A stretch of 64,000 nucleotides of DNA, from NCBI GenBank assembly GCA_964553795.1, contig CAZKMR010000013.1, positions 1 through 64,000 of the forward strand, read 5' to 3'. Positions within the stretch are counted from its first letter, which is position 1. Every line of letters starts with the position of its first letter. This stretch comes from JADLHS01 sp964553795. Lineage in GTDB: Bacteria; Verrucomicrobiota; Verrucomicrobiia; Limisphaerales; JADLHS01. The position numbers and the translations under genes are program-made. This document shows positions 28,070-37,273 of the stretch, one piece after another. The notes under the pieces were generated by a model. The model made no database searches and was not told where the DNA came from. It saw nothing but the letters and a program-made list of their open reading frames with translations.

Positions 28070-29059
28070 TTAAGGCGTGATGATGGTGGCGCGAAAATAC
28101 TTCAGGCGCGGATCTTCCAACTCTTTGCAATCCTGTCCGCCAATGTTGCGCGTGCCGTCGTCGCTGACCACCAACAAGCGCAACGCGCCGTTCTCGGTGA
28201 GGCATTCAATAGCTTCCGGGTTGAGTCCGGCGAGTTCGGGATGATGCAGACGTTGCGGCGCCGCAGGGCCACCGCTCCATTCGTAAAGTGACGACGGGCC
28301 GGCCCCATCATACGAACCGGCAATGATGAAGTAGCGCTCACCCGCACGCGTCAGACTGCGAATGCCCAGCCCGCCGAGGTCGAGCAGGATGGGATCACCG
28401 AAGCGGGCCGATTGACCGGTGATTACGTCCGCCGGATTCAACAGCGGCACCAACAGCGCCTGGTCGCCCGGATTGGGATTACGAAAACCGATCAGCAAGT
28501 GACCTTCCGGAGTCGCGCACAAGCCTTCAATGTTCAACGCGTCTTTCGCTTTGGGGGCACGTTGTGCGGCGGCGGCCAGTCGAAATGTTTTCAGGCGCGG
28601 TTCCTGCAACAAGTCCGTCAACAGCCTGGTGTAAGGAAGGCCGATTGGTTTGATTTCCACCGTGCCGTTGGTGGCGGAGATGCGGGTGGCGAAGAAGCGC
28701 TGGCGATTGGGGCGTTCCTTGCCGTCCTTGTTGCGGGCGTGGGAGGAAATCCAATAAACAAGTTCGCCGAGCGGCGCCGCCCCTTCGAGATCCACTTCCG
28801 GAGACTTGCGTTCCAGGCGGAGAAACGCGGAAAGGTCATTCGTATGAATCGGGTCACCCCCGCGGTGGCGCGCGTAAACCCGGAGGATGTTATCTTCATC
28901 GTCGGCAACCACGAAATGCTCGGCGCCGACCGGCACTACGGCGGAAGCGTCGCACATGCCGCGGCAAATCGTGAGGACCGGCGCGGCGGCTGACGCAGCG
29001 TCGAACGCCAACAACGTCCCAAGCGCAGTCAGGCCGAGAGTAAGACGCAGCGGCATCAC
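28070..29059 (-). CDS. Secreted DUF3616 protein
   Basis: 329 aa with a signal peptide (MPLRLTLGLTALGTLLAFDAASA). The mature protein is one DUF3616 domain: DASAVVPVGAEHFVVADDEDNILRVYARH, VDLEGAAPLGELVYWISSHARN, ALNIEGLCATPEGHLLIGFRNP, GGLGIRSLTRAGERYFIIAGSYDG, LNPEAIECLTENGALRLLVVSDDG. The repeats imply a beta-propeller. The large protein at 7403-10828 has a related domain fused to lamin-tail modules. The gene starts only 5 bases after the HlyD-type gene upstream, so the two are probably one operon. Function unknown; DUF3616 has no assigned activity that I can name with confidence. Confidence 0.85.
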   Translation of the reverse strand: MMPLRLTLGLTALGTLLAFDAASAAAPVLTICRGMCDASAVVPVGAEHFVVADDEDNILRVYARHRGGDPIHTNDLSAFLRLERKSPEVDLEGAAPLGELVYWISSHARNKDGKERPNRQRFFATRISATNGTVEIKPIGLPYTRLLTDLLQEPRLKTFRLAAAAQRAPKAKDALNIEGLCATPEGHLLIGFRNPNPGDQALLVPLLNPADVITGQSARFGDPILLDLGGLGIRSLTRAGERYFIIAGSYDGAGPSSLYEWSGGPAAPQRLHHPELAGLNPEAIECLTENGALRLLVVSDDGTRNIGGQDCKELEDPRLKYFRATIITP

Positions 29060-29064
29060 GGAAA

Positions 29065-30198
29065 TCAGAGTTGCGGTTGCCGTGGTTGGGATTGGGCTGC
29101 GGGCAGAGCGGAGTCTTCACCGGGTTCGGTGGCAATCATGATGTCCACGATTTCCCCGGGGCGAATGTGGATTCCTTCCGGAATAGCAACGATGATGGGC
29201 AGGCCGGAATCCACCAACGTGCCGGGGCGCAAAAGCGCGAGGGCATTGGTCAGGACTTCGACCTGGGCGCCGATTTGAATGATCTGGCTCTCGAAGGCCG
29301 CGCGTTCGGACGTGCGGGTGGTGATGCGCGCCGTCATGCCGACTTGCGGATCGAAGCGATAAGGTTGGCGCAGATACGCAATCACGTTGTCAGCGCGCAG
29401 GGAGTTGACGGTGAGCAACGGTTCGCCGGCGGGGACGAACTCGCCGGTTTGACGTTGCCGTACGCCAACCATGCCGGTGATCGGGGCGACGAGCGTTTGC
29501 GGTTCGAGATTCTTGAGGGCGGCTTCCTGGGCGTTGCGCAGTTTCGTCAACCATTGGTTCTCAGGCGCCGCGCCGCGGCCGGATTCCGGCTCGCCGATGG
29601 GGCGCAGGCTGTCGAGGCGTTCTTCAATCTGGGCCACGGCTTTGGTCTTTTCATTCACCTCGGCCTGAAGCGCATCGCGGGTGCTCAGGCTCAATTCGTA
29701 GAGGTCGGCCGAGAGGAGTTGATCGCGATGCAGGGCGGCGGACCGCGAGACGTCGCGTTCGGCCTGTTCGAGTTTCACGCTGGCGATGGCGAGTTCGGAT
29801 TTGGTTTTCAGCAGTTCAATGCGGATGCGCTCGAAATTCATGGCGTTGTCCTCGGCGAGGGACGGCTGGGATTGGAGGCGTGCCATTTCATGGAGCGAGC
29901 GCAGCAGATCAAAATCCACGCGGGCATCCACCGGAGTGACGACCACCAATGGGGTTCCGGCGGCTACGACGGTGTGCGGTTCGACCAGCCATTGTTGGAC
30001 ACGCACAGTTTGCGGGGCGGTGACCGTGGACCGGATGCCGTCTCCCACGCCTTGCATCGTCATTTGGCCCGGATGACCCCGCCAAATCAGCACGACCACT
30101 GCGACCACACTGCTGAAAACCAACAAGGGCAAGATGCGGGCCCGGAACTCGCGCCAGCGTGCGGCGATGGGAATCGGTATCGGAGTGAGCTTTTTCAT
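29065..30198 (-). CDS. HlyD-type periplasmic adaptor (membrane fusion protein)
   Basis: 377 aa from the ATG at 30198 (MKKLTPIPIPIA); a longer frame from 30339 has no credible leader. One membrane anchor lies at about residues 23-41 (ILPLLVFSSVVAVVVLIW). A lipoyl-like half follows (VTAPQTVRVQQWLVEPHTVVAAGTPLVVV), then a long coiled-coil hairpin (about 105-215), the second lipoyl half (LVAPITGMVGVRQRQTGEFVPAGEPLLTV) and a beta-barrel region. This is the adaptor architecture of tripartite exporters, but no pump or ABC protein is adjacent. It could serve a pump encoded elsewhere. The DUF3616 gene follows after 5 bases. Confidence 0.85.
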   Translation of the reverse strand: MKKLTPIPIPIAARWREFRARILPLLVFSSVVAVVVLIWRGHPGQMTMQGVGDGIRSTVTAPQTVRVQQWLVEPHTVVAAGTPLVVVTPVDARVDFDLLRSLHEMARLQSQPSLAEDNAMNFERIRIELLKTKSELAIASVKLEQAERDVSRSAALHRDQLLSADLYELSLSTRDALQAEVNEKTKAVAQIEERLDSLRPIGEPESGRGAAPENQWLTKLRNAQEAALKNLEPQTLVAPITGMVGVRQRQTGEFVPAGEPLLTVNSLRADNVIAYLRQPYRFDPQVGMTARITTRTSERAAFESQIIQIGAQVEVLTNALALLRPGTLVDSGLPIIVAIPEGIHIRPGEIVDIMIATEPGEDSALPAAQSQPRQPQL

Positions 30199-30487
30199 GA
30201 CGGCATAACGGCGACGGTGAGCCGGAGTGGATATGGCTCCGGAACCAAAGTCCGGAACCGTTCCGGATTCGATCTGAATGGCTTGTTGTTCACCGCTTTT
30301 TCTACTGTGCCGAACGTGGGCCAACCCTGGGTGGCGCATCGGTCGGACGGATTTTTGCCGGAGAAATTAACGCAAGCCGCGCGGAAAGGAAATAGCCTGT
30401 TACGATTTAGTTACAATTTTCGGGTTGCGGGAAAATACTGATTCTGACCCGGGAATAAGAATAACGTCGCCTCGCTATCGGTTGTCC

Positions 30488-31432
30488 TCATGGAACGTGG
30501 CGAGCGCGATAGTATCGCCGGGGCAATCCGGCGGCGGACTGGTCCACCACATCGAAGTGCGTGCCGGCAATCTGATTGGTCTGGAGCGAAGTCCATTGCG
30601 TCAGATTCGTGCTGGCCTCGACGGCCCAACGCGAGCCGGCACTGCCTGCCACCTGCAACAAAGCCCAGCCTTGAGCCGTGCGACCGAGAAACTGGAGTTG
30701 CGCCGGGGTGACCGGCACGCTTTCGGCAGTGACGGTGTAATTGTCGAACACCATGTAGTTGTCGCCGGGAGCTTCGGGATCGTAGAGAAACCAGACCGCG
30801 TCCATGTCGCCGAGATTCAGCGGGGCATTGACCGTGGTGATGGGTTGGTTGGATGCAATTACCGCATCATTCAGTGTGGCACTCCAACGATTGGCGGCGA
30901 AATCCATCATCACATTCAGCAGATAAGTGGTGTTGAAGCTGAATTCCACGCCGGAGGCGACGTAATCATTGGTGCCGTCGAGCCGATAATTGATGTTGGT
31001 GAAAAAGACATCGAAATCGAGCGTGAACAATCGGTCGGCTTGAGCATTGTAAGCGCGCCATTGGAAAAAATCGTAGTTGCCGTTGGCGGAATCGATGAAC
31101 TGGATCTGCGTGGAGAATTTAACTTTCGGGAATCCTGTCGTCAGCGGGCTGAAATTAATCGGACGCCAAACGAACGTCAGGTCGTCGCCGGGCGTCGGGG
31201 CGTTGAAACCGATGTAAGCCTGTTGACCCTGGCCGGGGATGAAATCATTGACCAGACCATTGCCGCCGGTGCCATCGCCCACCCAGCCGGCCTGGCCGAC
31301 GAGATTGGACGCGCTGTTGTAACCCTGGGCGGCTTCAAATTGGGTCGAATAAAGGTTCGTGGTGATGGCCGCAGCGGAAAGTTGCAAGCCGACAATACCG
31401 ATAACCCCGCCGAGGAACGCAAGCGCCTTCAT
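30488..31432 (-). CDS. Secreted protein, lectin/glucanase-like sandwich with Trp/FYR C-terminus
   Basis: 314 aa with signal peptide MKALAFLGGVIGIVGLQLSAAA. The central part (LYSTQFEAAQGYN ... GWVGDGTGG ... FSTQIQFIDSANGNYDFFQWRAYN ... NVMMDFAANRWSATLND) has the alternating strand pattern of a LamG/concanavalin-type beta sandwich, such as is common in PEP-CTERM-like secreted proteins. This is a fold guess, not a named family. The end (GWALLQVAGSAGSRWAVEASTNLTQWTSLQ ... YYRARHVP) is the shared C-terminal domain. The gene starts 17 bases after the upstream lipoprotein gene, suggesting one transcript. Confidence 0.65.
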   Translation of the reverse strand: MKALAFLGGVIGIVGLQLSAAAITTNLYSTQFEAAQGYNSASNLVGQAGWVGDGTGGNGLVNDFIPGQGQQAYIGFNAPTPGDDLTFVWRPINFSPLTTGFPKVKFSTQIQFIDSANGNYDFFQWRAYNAQADRLFTLDFDVFFTNINYRLDGTNDYVASGVEFSFNTTYLLNVMMDFAANRWSATLNDAVIASNQPITTVNAPLNLGDMDAVWFLYDPEAPGDNYMVFDNYTVTAESVPVTPAQLQFLGRTAQGWALLQVAGSAGSRWAVEASTNLTQWTSLQTNQIAGTHFDVVDQSAAGLPRRYYRARHVP

Positions 31433-31449
31433 AAATGTGCTTCAGAAAA

Positions 31450-33564
31450 TTACCGACTGCGAGAACCGGAGTCCGGACGGGAGTCTGAACGCGCGGGCGC
31501 GGCCGGCCGCGATTCCACCCGCGGCGCAACAGGTGCAGGCGTCGGAGTGATGACGGGTCGCGGCGTCGGGTTGTTGACGGCAGGTGTGGGCGCGCTGACT
31601 CGCGGCGCGGGACTGATGATGGTGCCGCGCGCGGGTTGGTTGCCGATGCTGCGTTCGGAAACACTCGGCCGACTGAACGTGGGCTCGCGTCGGCTCTCGA
31701 AGTTCGGCCGGTTCACCGACGGTGGCGTGTAGATCGGAGCATCATTTTGAAGACTGGGCGTTGGCGCCGGTTGGATGATCGTCCGACTTCGTGCCGACGA
31801 ATTATTGAATGACGGGGCGCTCACGGAGGGCCGGGTTTGCGTTGTGCGCGGCGTCCAGGTGGTGGTGGGTGCGGTGGGGCGAGTCACCTGGGTTTGGTTT
31901 TCGGGTAATCCGCCGATCACTTGATGCGAGGGCGTGTAGGCGGGCCGTTCCACGATCACGGGCTTGGAAAAAATGGGCGTGGCTGAGCGCGCGGGCGTGG
32001 AAGTCGCCGGAGCGGGCGCTACTTTTTCTGTTTCCGGGAGGCGAACTACCGCGGCGCGATTATCGCGCGTGCGGATGGTGTTGCGATCCTCGTCACTCTT
32101 GCGAGGTTGGGGCGTGGCAACCGGTCCTGATGACGTGACTGACGGAGCAATGGTCGGCGTGGTCTTTGCCGGGGTCGGCGTGGGACGTTCCATCGGGCGG
32201 GTCACCAGATCGCGCGATGAATCAACGCGCGGGTTCTTTTGGCGCGGTTCGGCGCTGGCAGCCTGGGGCGGCGTACGGAAATCGGGACGTTCCACCACGA
32301 GCGTGCGGCCATCGCGTTCCAGCCGTTCCCCGCGGGTGTAGGTCCGGGGCTTGTCTTCACGGATGTTCACGGTGCGGATTTCCGCGCCGGTGTGCGTGGC
32401 CACGCGGTCCTTGGCGATGCCGCGATTATTGACGCGGTTCTTTTCGCCGATGACGACGTTGTTAACGACGGTGGATTGGTTGTACACCGTGGCAGTGCGA
32501 TGCCGCGGCAGGCAATACCGGTCGGGATACGGGTCACAAAAGCGATTCCATGGCACAAAGGTGAAGGCGCCCGCATGCAGACCGAAATCGAAACTCAGCC
32601 CGACCGAACGTCCGAAGTAAGTGAAACCGACGCCCGGTGTGTAGATGGAGTTCGGCGGCAACGGCGCCCAACCGCAGTGGCCCGCGTCATAACGCCACGT
32701 GACCCACGACGGCGCCCAGACTCGGTCGGGCCACCAGCACCAACCCCATCGGGCGTGGTTGAACCAGCGGCCATAGTGAAACGCCACTGAGCCCCACGAG
32801 TAATCGGACATCCAATACCAGCCCGCATCCGTGTGAATCCAGCGGCCCCGATCCCGATACGGCTGCCAGGTCGGCACGGTTACCGCAACCGTTGGCCGCC
32901 AGCAGCGACCATAACCATCAATCTGAACCCACGTGCCATACGGCGAGAGCGTGTCGTAAAAATAATTGTCGGACACCACGACCGTTTCCGGGCTGGAATA
33001 AGCGACTGGTTGCGGTTGCGCGACGTACGTTGGAGCGACCGCCGCCGGAGGTTCGTTGGTGGCCGGCACTGGGGGCGCCGCATTGGCGTAGGCGGCGCGC
33101 AAAGTTTGATCCCGTTGCATCATGGCGGAGATGACGTTGTTGGGAACGCCGATGTCCGTGAGATAAACGATTTCCTCCGCGCCAAGTGTGAAGATGGCGA
33201 TGGAGTTCGTGACATAAGTCAAAATGACCGCTTCATCCACTCCCGATTGGGCGAGCTTGATGACTTCGTACAATGGCTGCGAAATGCGCAGATTCGGCGG
33301 GAAAACAGGCTCTGTGGCGCCGGGAGCGTTGGTAATGACCAGCGGCGGGGCGGTGGCAACGGCGGGCTCAGGTGCGGCGGATTGCGGTTGTTGCGGCGCG
33401 GCGGCATTCATCACCGGGACAACCTGGGTGACGACCGGGGCGGGGCTGCTGGTCGTGACGTAGCTCGGTTTCGTGCCGGCGGACTGTTGTGTGCAGCCGG
33501 ACAATATCGGTGCGGCGATTACAGCGATGACGCCGAGGGAAGGGAATTCAAAGCGATTTTTCAT
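31450..33564 (-). CDS. W/Y-rich lipoprotein with Pro/Thr/Arg-rich tail (DUF6600-like)
   Basis: 704 aa. The lipoprotein signal (MKNRFEFPSLGVIAVIAAPILSGC) has lipobox ILSGC. Residues ~90-150 are helical (LRISQPLYEVIKLAQSGVDEAVILTYV). A Trp/Tyr-rich domain follows at about 205-350, with YGTWVQIDGYGRCWRPTV, GYW-like GWYWMSDYSWGSVAFHYGRW and GWCWWPDRVWAPSWVTWR; it resembles the DUF6600 domain. The second half is disordered, rich in Pro, Thr, Arg and Ser (RPSVSAPSFNNSSARSRT). An outer-membrane or cell-surface structural role is inferred. It is first of a two-gene minus-strand unit with 30488-31432. Confidence 0.75.
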   Translation of the reverse strand: MKNRFEFPSLGVIAVIAAPILSGCTQQSAGTKPSYVTTSSPAPVVTQVVPVMNAAAPQQPQSAAPEPAVATAPPLVITNAPGATEPVFPPNLRISQPLYEVIKLAQSGVDEAVILTYVTNSIAIFTLGAEEIVYLTDIGVPNNVISAMMQRDQTLRAAYANAAPPVPATNEPPAAVAPTYVAQPQPVAYSSPETVVVSDNYFYDTLSPYGTWVQIDGYGRCWRPTVAVTVPTWQPYRDRGRWIHTDAGWYWMSDYSWGSVAFHYGRWFNHARWGWCWWPDRVWAPSWVTWRYDAGHCGWAPLPPNSIYTPGVGFTYFGRSVGLSFDFGLHAGAFTFVPWNRFCDPYPDRYCLPRHRTATVYNQSTVVNNVVIGEKNRVNNRGIAKDRVATHTGAEIRTVNIREDKPRTYTRGERLERDGRTLVVERPDFRTPPQAASAEPRQKNPRVDSSRDLVTRPMERPTPTPAKTTPTIAPSVTSSGPVATPQPRKSDEDRNTIRTRDNRAAVVRLPETEKVAPAPATSTPARSATPIFSKPVIVERPAYTPSHQVIGGLPENQTQVTRPTAPTTTWTPRTTQTRPSVSAPSFNNSSARSRTIIQPAPTPSLQNDAPIYTPPSVNRPNFESRREPTFSRPSVSERSIGNQPARGTIISPAPRVSAPTPAVNNPTPRPVITPTPAPVAPRVESRPAAPARSDSRPDSGSRSR

Positions 33565-33666
33565 AAGCCAGATTTGTAGTTTGCTCGCTTTAGTTTACTG
33601 TCACTGAGTGAGACGGGTAGGGGGGGCGGTTATTCACGCAGCGGAGTCACACGATGATTCGATCAA

Positions 33667-33742
33667 TGGTAGCCCCGTCCGGAATTGAACCGGAATCAAC
33701 GGTTTAGGAAACCGCTGCTCTATCCATTTGAGCTACGGGGCC
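33667..33742 (-). tRNA. tRNA-Arg (anticodon CCU)
   Basis: Read on the minus strand the 76 bases fold as a full cloverleaf. The acceptor GGCCCCG pairs with CGGGGCT (one G-U at 1:72), with discriminator A and encoded CCA. The D arm begins GCTC and ends GAGC, with an AAATGGATA loop. The anticodon stem is GCGGT/ACCGT around loop TTCCTAA, so the anticodon is CCT. The T arm is CCGG TTCAATT CCGG. It reads AGG codons. Confidence 0.96.
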
Positions 33743-33916
33743 GTTACGCGCCGGATGCTAGCAGGCCGGCAAACCGCTCGCAGTCTTTATCTTGGTGGTC
33801 CGGACAACTGAATCGTCGTTGCGCCAGGAACGCGGCTCCGGGCGTCTTCCTGGATGATTTGCCGGATAAACAACACACTTCTTTACACGATTTCCGCGCG
33901 TGCTTACAGTCGCCGT

Positions 33917-34597
33917 ATGCCGACCGAGTACGACGCCACGGAATTTGTAGATACCGATTTTAACCCGCCGAAATCAGCCTATGGGAACGCTTCTTCCAGC
34001 CCCGCCGCCTCGGGCAGTTTTCGCGCGCCGACGCGCGAGGAAGTGGATTCCCGCGTCACCGAAGCACAACAAAAACTCGCCGAACTGAAACGCGCGCAGG
34101 AGGAATTGGAACGGGAACGCGCGGCGTTGGAAGAAGTGCGCCGCCGCCAAACGGAATTTCAAACCGGTCGCCAGGAAATGTTGGAAAATCTCACGCGCGG
34201 TCTTGGTTTGTTGGAGGAGGCGGAATTCAGCTCGCGGCGGGATGCTGATCAAATGGCGAAATCGCTCGGCGAACTGCGGGACGCGTTGATCAAGGTGCAA
34301 AATTTGAACGAAGACTCGTGGTCCAAGGAGAATTTTAACATCGAACTCACGCGAGCGCTGACGACGTTGGAGAACGCGCGACTCGAATGGAACGGCGCGC
34401 GGCGCAAGTTTGCGGTGCTGTCCGGGGGGGCAACACAATCCGCTGCCGCGTCCGAACCGGCCGGCAGTTCCGCGTCGCTGCTCGCGCCGAAAAGTTTTCT
34501 GGGGCTTTGCAAACTGGGGTTGGCGTTCACGTGGCCGTTGGCGGTGGTCGCCTTGCTCGGGTTGGGCGTGTTGGTGGCCATCCTGTTGCGGTCATAG
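33917..34597 (+). CDS. Coiled-coil protein with C-terminal membrane anchor
   Basis: 226 aa from the ATG at 33917 (MPTEYDATEF); an upstream in-frame ATG at 33854 is less likely because it adds a run of non-acidic residues with no clear start signal. Residues ~40-95 form a strong coiled coil (VTEAQQKLAELKRAQEELE...). The middle is helical, followed by a Ser/Ala linker and a hydrophobic C-terminal helix (WPLAVVALLGLGVLVAILL) one residue from the end. This is tail-anchored topology with the bulk of the protein in the cytoplasm. No family recognised. The next gene encodes a second, unrelated coiled-coil tail-anchored protein 45 bases on, so the two may act together at the inner membrane. Confidence 0.7.
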   Translation: MPTEYDATEFVDTDFNPPKSAYGNASSSPAASGSFRAPTREEVDSRVTEAQQKLAELKRAQEELERERAALEEVRRRQTEFQTGRQEMLENLTRGLGLLEEAEFSSRRDADQMAKSLGELRDALIKVQNLNEDSWSKENFNIELTRALTTLENARLEWNGARRKFAVLSGGATQSAAASEPAGSSASLLAPKSFLGLCKLGLAFTWPLAVVALLGLGVLVAILLRS

Positions 34598-34642
34598 GGC
34601 GCCCGGCTCATCTGGACGCAAAGTTCCGTTCCATGGCAGATC

Positions 34643-35182
34643 ATGGGTTGGCGCAAGAAAAAATCCGATCCGGTTTCCGACCGCGCGCAGGCGTTGAGTT
34701 CGGAGATCGCCGCACTCGAAGCGCAGATCAAGCAACTCGATGAGCAGTTGCATCGCGCCCACGAGCAGCCGCGGTTGCGGTCCACCGCTGTGCCGCACGG
34801 AGCGACAATCAATCATTCGTTGGCCGACGTCGAAGCGGTTGCCCCCGCGCCGAAGGTCGAGCGGAACGAGCCGGTGTTCGAACAGGTTCACGCGCAACGC
34901 ATCACAGTTCCGAACGACATGCCGAACGCGCCGGAGTATTATAATGAATTCGGCATTCGCAAATTTGATTTCCCGGCTCTATTGCAGCGGCTGCGCGCCT
35001 TCTTCACCGGACCAAACACGAGCAACCCCAAGCTGGTGAACTATCTCGCCGCTGGCGGCGTGCAAGGTCTGCGACCGTTGCGCAAAGAAAAACGCGTCGC
35101 GCGCAATCGCTTCATTTTATTCTCGGCCCTGTTGTTTGTGGTCTTGTTCGGCACCCTCTGGTGGTTTTTGAAAACGCGCTGA
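34643..35182 (+). CDS. Small coiled-coil, tail-anchored protein
   Basis: 179 aa. A basic N-terminus (MGWRKKKSDP) leads into a short coiled coil (about 14-45, SSEIAALEAQIKQLDEQLHRAH). A Pro-containing middle and a conserved-looking YYNEFGIRKFDFPALLQRLRAFF segment follow, then a basic stretch (RKEKRVARNR) and a C-terminal membrane helix (FILFSALLFVVLFGTLWWFL). No family recognised. The layout mirrors the gene just upstream. An in-frame start elsewhere is not needed. Confidence 0.7.
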   Translation: MGWRKKKSDPVSDRAQALSSEIAALEAQIKQLDEQLHRAHEQPRLRSTAVPHGATINHSLADVEAVAPAPKVERNEPVFEQVHAQRITVPNDMPNAPEYYNEFGIRKFDFPALLQRLRAFFTGPNTSNPKLVNYLAAGGVQGLRPLRKEKRVARNRFILFSALLFVVLFGTLWWFLKTR

Positions 35183-35209
35183 GGCCTGCGCCGCACGGCG
35201 AAGCGAACG

Positions 35210-35740
35210 ATGGTCATGACGCAACTTTTCCTTGCCACCCCGGCCGGCGAATTTCTCGCCAGTTACTCTGAGGTTGGATTGGTCGAGCTGCGATTTCCCA
35301 CAAATGCCGTGATGCCGTCGAGAGAAACGTCCGCCGCCGCTTCCGGCCAGATTCGGCAATGGCATCGGCTTACGACGGCGGCGGTGAAAGCCGTTTTGGC
35401 CGGGCGGGAAATCGAGGAGTTGCCGCCCCTGGATTTATCGCGCGGAACTGAATTTCAACGGAACGTCTGGGCGGCGATGCGGAAAATCGAACGAGGTGCG
35501 ACGCGCAGTTACGGCGAAATCGCCGCGGCAATTGGCAAACCGAAAGCCGTTCGCGCGGTGGGTGGTGCGTGTGGGGCGAATCCCATTCCGTTGCTCGTGC
35601 CGTGTCATCGCGTGCTCGCGGCGAATCAGAGGATTGGCGGCTTTTCCGGCGGACTGGATTGGAAACGCAAGTTGCTCGCGCGCGAGGGCGTCGATTTCAG
35701 TGACGAGACTGCGAACCAACTGCGGCGGCGGCGGCGTTGA
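35210..35740 (+). CDS. ogt: Methylated-DNA--[protein]-cysteine S-methyltransferase
   Basis: 176 aa. The acceptor site is P131-C132-H-R-V in IPLLVPCHRVLAANQRIGGFSGG, with C132 the residue that takes the alkyl group. The helix-turn-helix with the Arg finger is in SYGEIAAAIGKPKAVRAVGGACGANP. The N-terminal half is short, as in Ogt-like forms, and there is no Ada methylphosphotriester domain. The protein repairs O6-alkylguanine in one suicidal step. The ATG at 35216 (MTQLFLATPAGEF) is an alternative start. The 3' end overlaps the convergent transporter gene by 44 bases. Confidence 0.95.
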   Translation: MVMTQLFLATPAGEFLASYSEVGLVELRFPTNAVMPSRETSAAASGQIRQWHRLTTAAVKAVLAGREIEELPPLDLSRGTEFQRNVWAAMRKIERGATRSYGEIAAAIGKPKAVRAVGGACGANPIPLLVPCHRVLAANQRIGGFSGGLDWKRKLLAREGVDFSDETANQLRRRRR

Positions 35741-37163
35741 GCAGTCTTTGTTTGCGCATCACCAGATACATCGTGATGCCTCCCGCCACGCCGAAGCCGG
35801 CCATAATGACATACCAGAACAGCCAGCCATGTTCTTCCTTCGTGGCGTCCAGCACGCGCCCCGTGACAAACAACGACAGCGCGCCACCGTAGTATTGAAA
35901 GGAATCAATCACTCCTGCGGCGAAGCCAGCCATTTTTTTGCCGCCGATATCCATCGGGGCCGCCGCGCCGACAATTGAGTGCGTTGAGTTCGCCGTCAGG
36001 GCGATCATAATCAGAATGCCGCATCCGGTCAGAATGCCCGCCGGGGTCGGTCCGACCAATCCTTTGAGCAGCAATACGGCCGCCAGCGCGATGACGGCGG
36101 CTTCGAGAAAATACAAGGTCATGGCCACCGGGGAACGATGGCCTTTGAAGAAGCGATCGGAAACCCAGCCCGACGCCAGCGAGCCGGCCACGGCGGCCAT
36201 CGGCATGATCGCCAACGTCCACGCGACCGTGGGGGGGATGTTGGCTTTCATGTTCATGCCCAGTTGTTCCTGGAAATAAAGAATGGCCAGTTGGTCGGAG
36301 CTGGTTCGCACCGCGCCGGTGCAGGCGTAAGCGACGGCGTAAAACCAAACGAGCGGATGCGTGAAGATGGTGCGAAACGATTCCTTCAGCGAAACGGTTA
36401 CGCCGGCGGAATTGTCCAGTTCATCCACGACCACGCCGGGATATCCCGCGTCGTCCGGCGAGGGTTTTGCCACGAAGCTCATGAAGATGGCCACGCCCAA
36501 GGTCACCATCGGCGGAATGATGAACAGCCACCGCCAGTCGCCCTTGGCGACCACCAAGACGCCGATGGAAAAACCATTCAAAATCAACGGCGAAAGTTTG
36601 GAACTGGCGACCTGGCCAAGTTGAATCATGAACCCGAAGATACCCGCGAAGGTGCCGCGTTCCTGCCGTTGAAACCACGCGGCATTGATCTTGATCATGC
36701 CGGGCGCGCCGAAGGACTGAAACCAGCCATTGATCAACCAGACCACCGCGATGGCGATGAACGCCGGGTCAATGGCATCCACGCGGAAGACGAATTTAGC
36801 GATCGAAGCCAACGCGCCGCCGACCACCAGCAAAGGCAGCAATCCCATCAACAGGTTTACGACGATGGTGCCGAACGCACCGATCTGCATGGAGCGTTTG
36901 CCGCCGATGCGGTCCGCCAGCAGGCCGTTGACGAGTTGGCCGGTGCCGTAGGTAAGCGACCAGATACCCAGCATGTCGCTGATCTGCGTGGTGGTGAACC
37001 CGAACTCCTCCTGCATGCCGGGCGTGGCGAAGCGGAAGTTGTAGCGACACATGTAGTAGGTCGCGTACATCAATCCGAGCGAGCCCCAATTCAGGCCGCG
37101 GCGCGGCCGAAAGCCCGGGGGATAAATCGGTTTCGGGGCGGGCGACGGCGCAGGGGAATTCAT
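35697..37163 (-). CDS. MFS transporter, OPA (organophosphate:phosphate antiporter)-like
   Basis: 488 aa with about 12 membrane segments. GLMYATYYMCRYNFRFATPGMQEEFGFT matches the first helix of GlpT/UhpT-type proteins (YY..R.NF), and LADRIGGKRSMQIG is the MFS loop 2-3 motif. Helices 4 and 5 (INGWFQSFGAPGMIKINAAWFQRQERGTFAGIFG) also follow the OPA pattern. Substrates of the family are sugar phosphates or glycerol-3-phosphate exchanged for phosphate; the one used here is not clear. A Pro-rich N-terminal tail precedes helix 1. The gene is convergent with ogt and overlaps it by 44 bases. It is divergent from clpP. Confidence 0.9.
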   Translation of the reverse strand: MNSPAPSPAPKPIYPPGFRPRRGLNWGSLGLMYATYYMCRYNFRFATPGMQEEFGFTTTQISDMLGIWSLTYGTGQLVNGLLADRIGGKRSMQIGAFGTIVVNLLMGLLPLLVVGGALASIAKFVFRVDAIDPAFIAIAVVWLINGWFQSFGAPGMIKINAAWFQRQERGTFAGIFGFMIQLGQVASSKLSPLILNGFSIGVLVVAKGDWRWLFIIPPMVTLGVAIFMSFVAKPSPDDAGYPGVVVDELDNSAGVTVSLKESFRTIFTHPLVWFYAVAYACTGAVRTSSDQLAILYFQEQLGMNMKANIPPTVAWTLAIMPMAAVAGSLASGWVSDRFFKGHRSPVAMTLYFLEAAVIALAAVLLLKGLVGPTPAGILTGCGILIMIALTANSTHSIVGAAAPMDIGGKKMAGFAAGVIDSFQYYGGALSLFVTGRVLDATKEEHGWLFWYVIMAGFGVAGGITMYLVMRKQRLLNAAAAAVGSQSRH

Positions 37164-37273
37164 TGGTGCTTCAACACGTCCAACTCAACCAACATTCGCG
37201 ACAGCTAAACAGACCGCTTTGCGCGGGTCAAACAATCGTTTGGCGCGCGCGGGACTGGTGCCGTGTGCATTTC

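Noticed and set aside
29071..31732. Long + strand open frames (456 and 435 aa) opposite the HlyD-type and secreted protein genes
   Set aside because: The minus-strand products have clear domains and signal peptides, while these frames have none.
33667..33742. The tRNA as the edge of an integrated element
   Set aside because: No integrase gene nearby and no second copy of the tRNA 3' end seen in the window.
36138..37208. A 356-aa open frame opposite the MFS transporter
   Set aside because: Antisense shadow; the minus-strand product has twelve clear helices.
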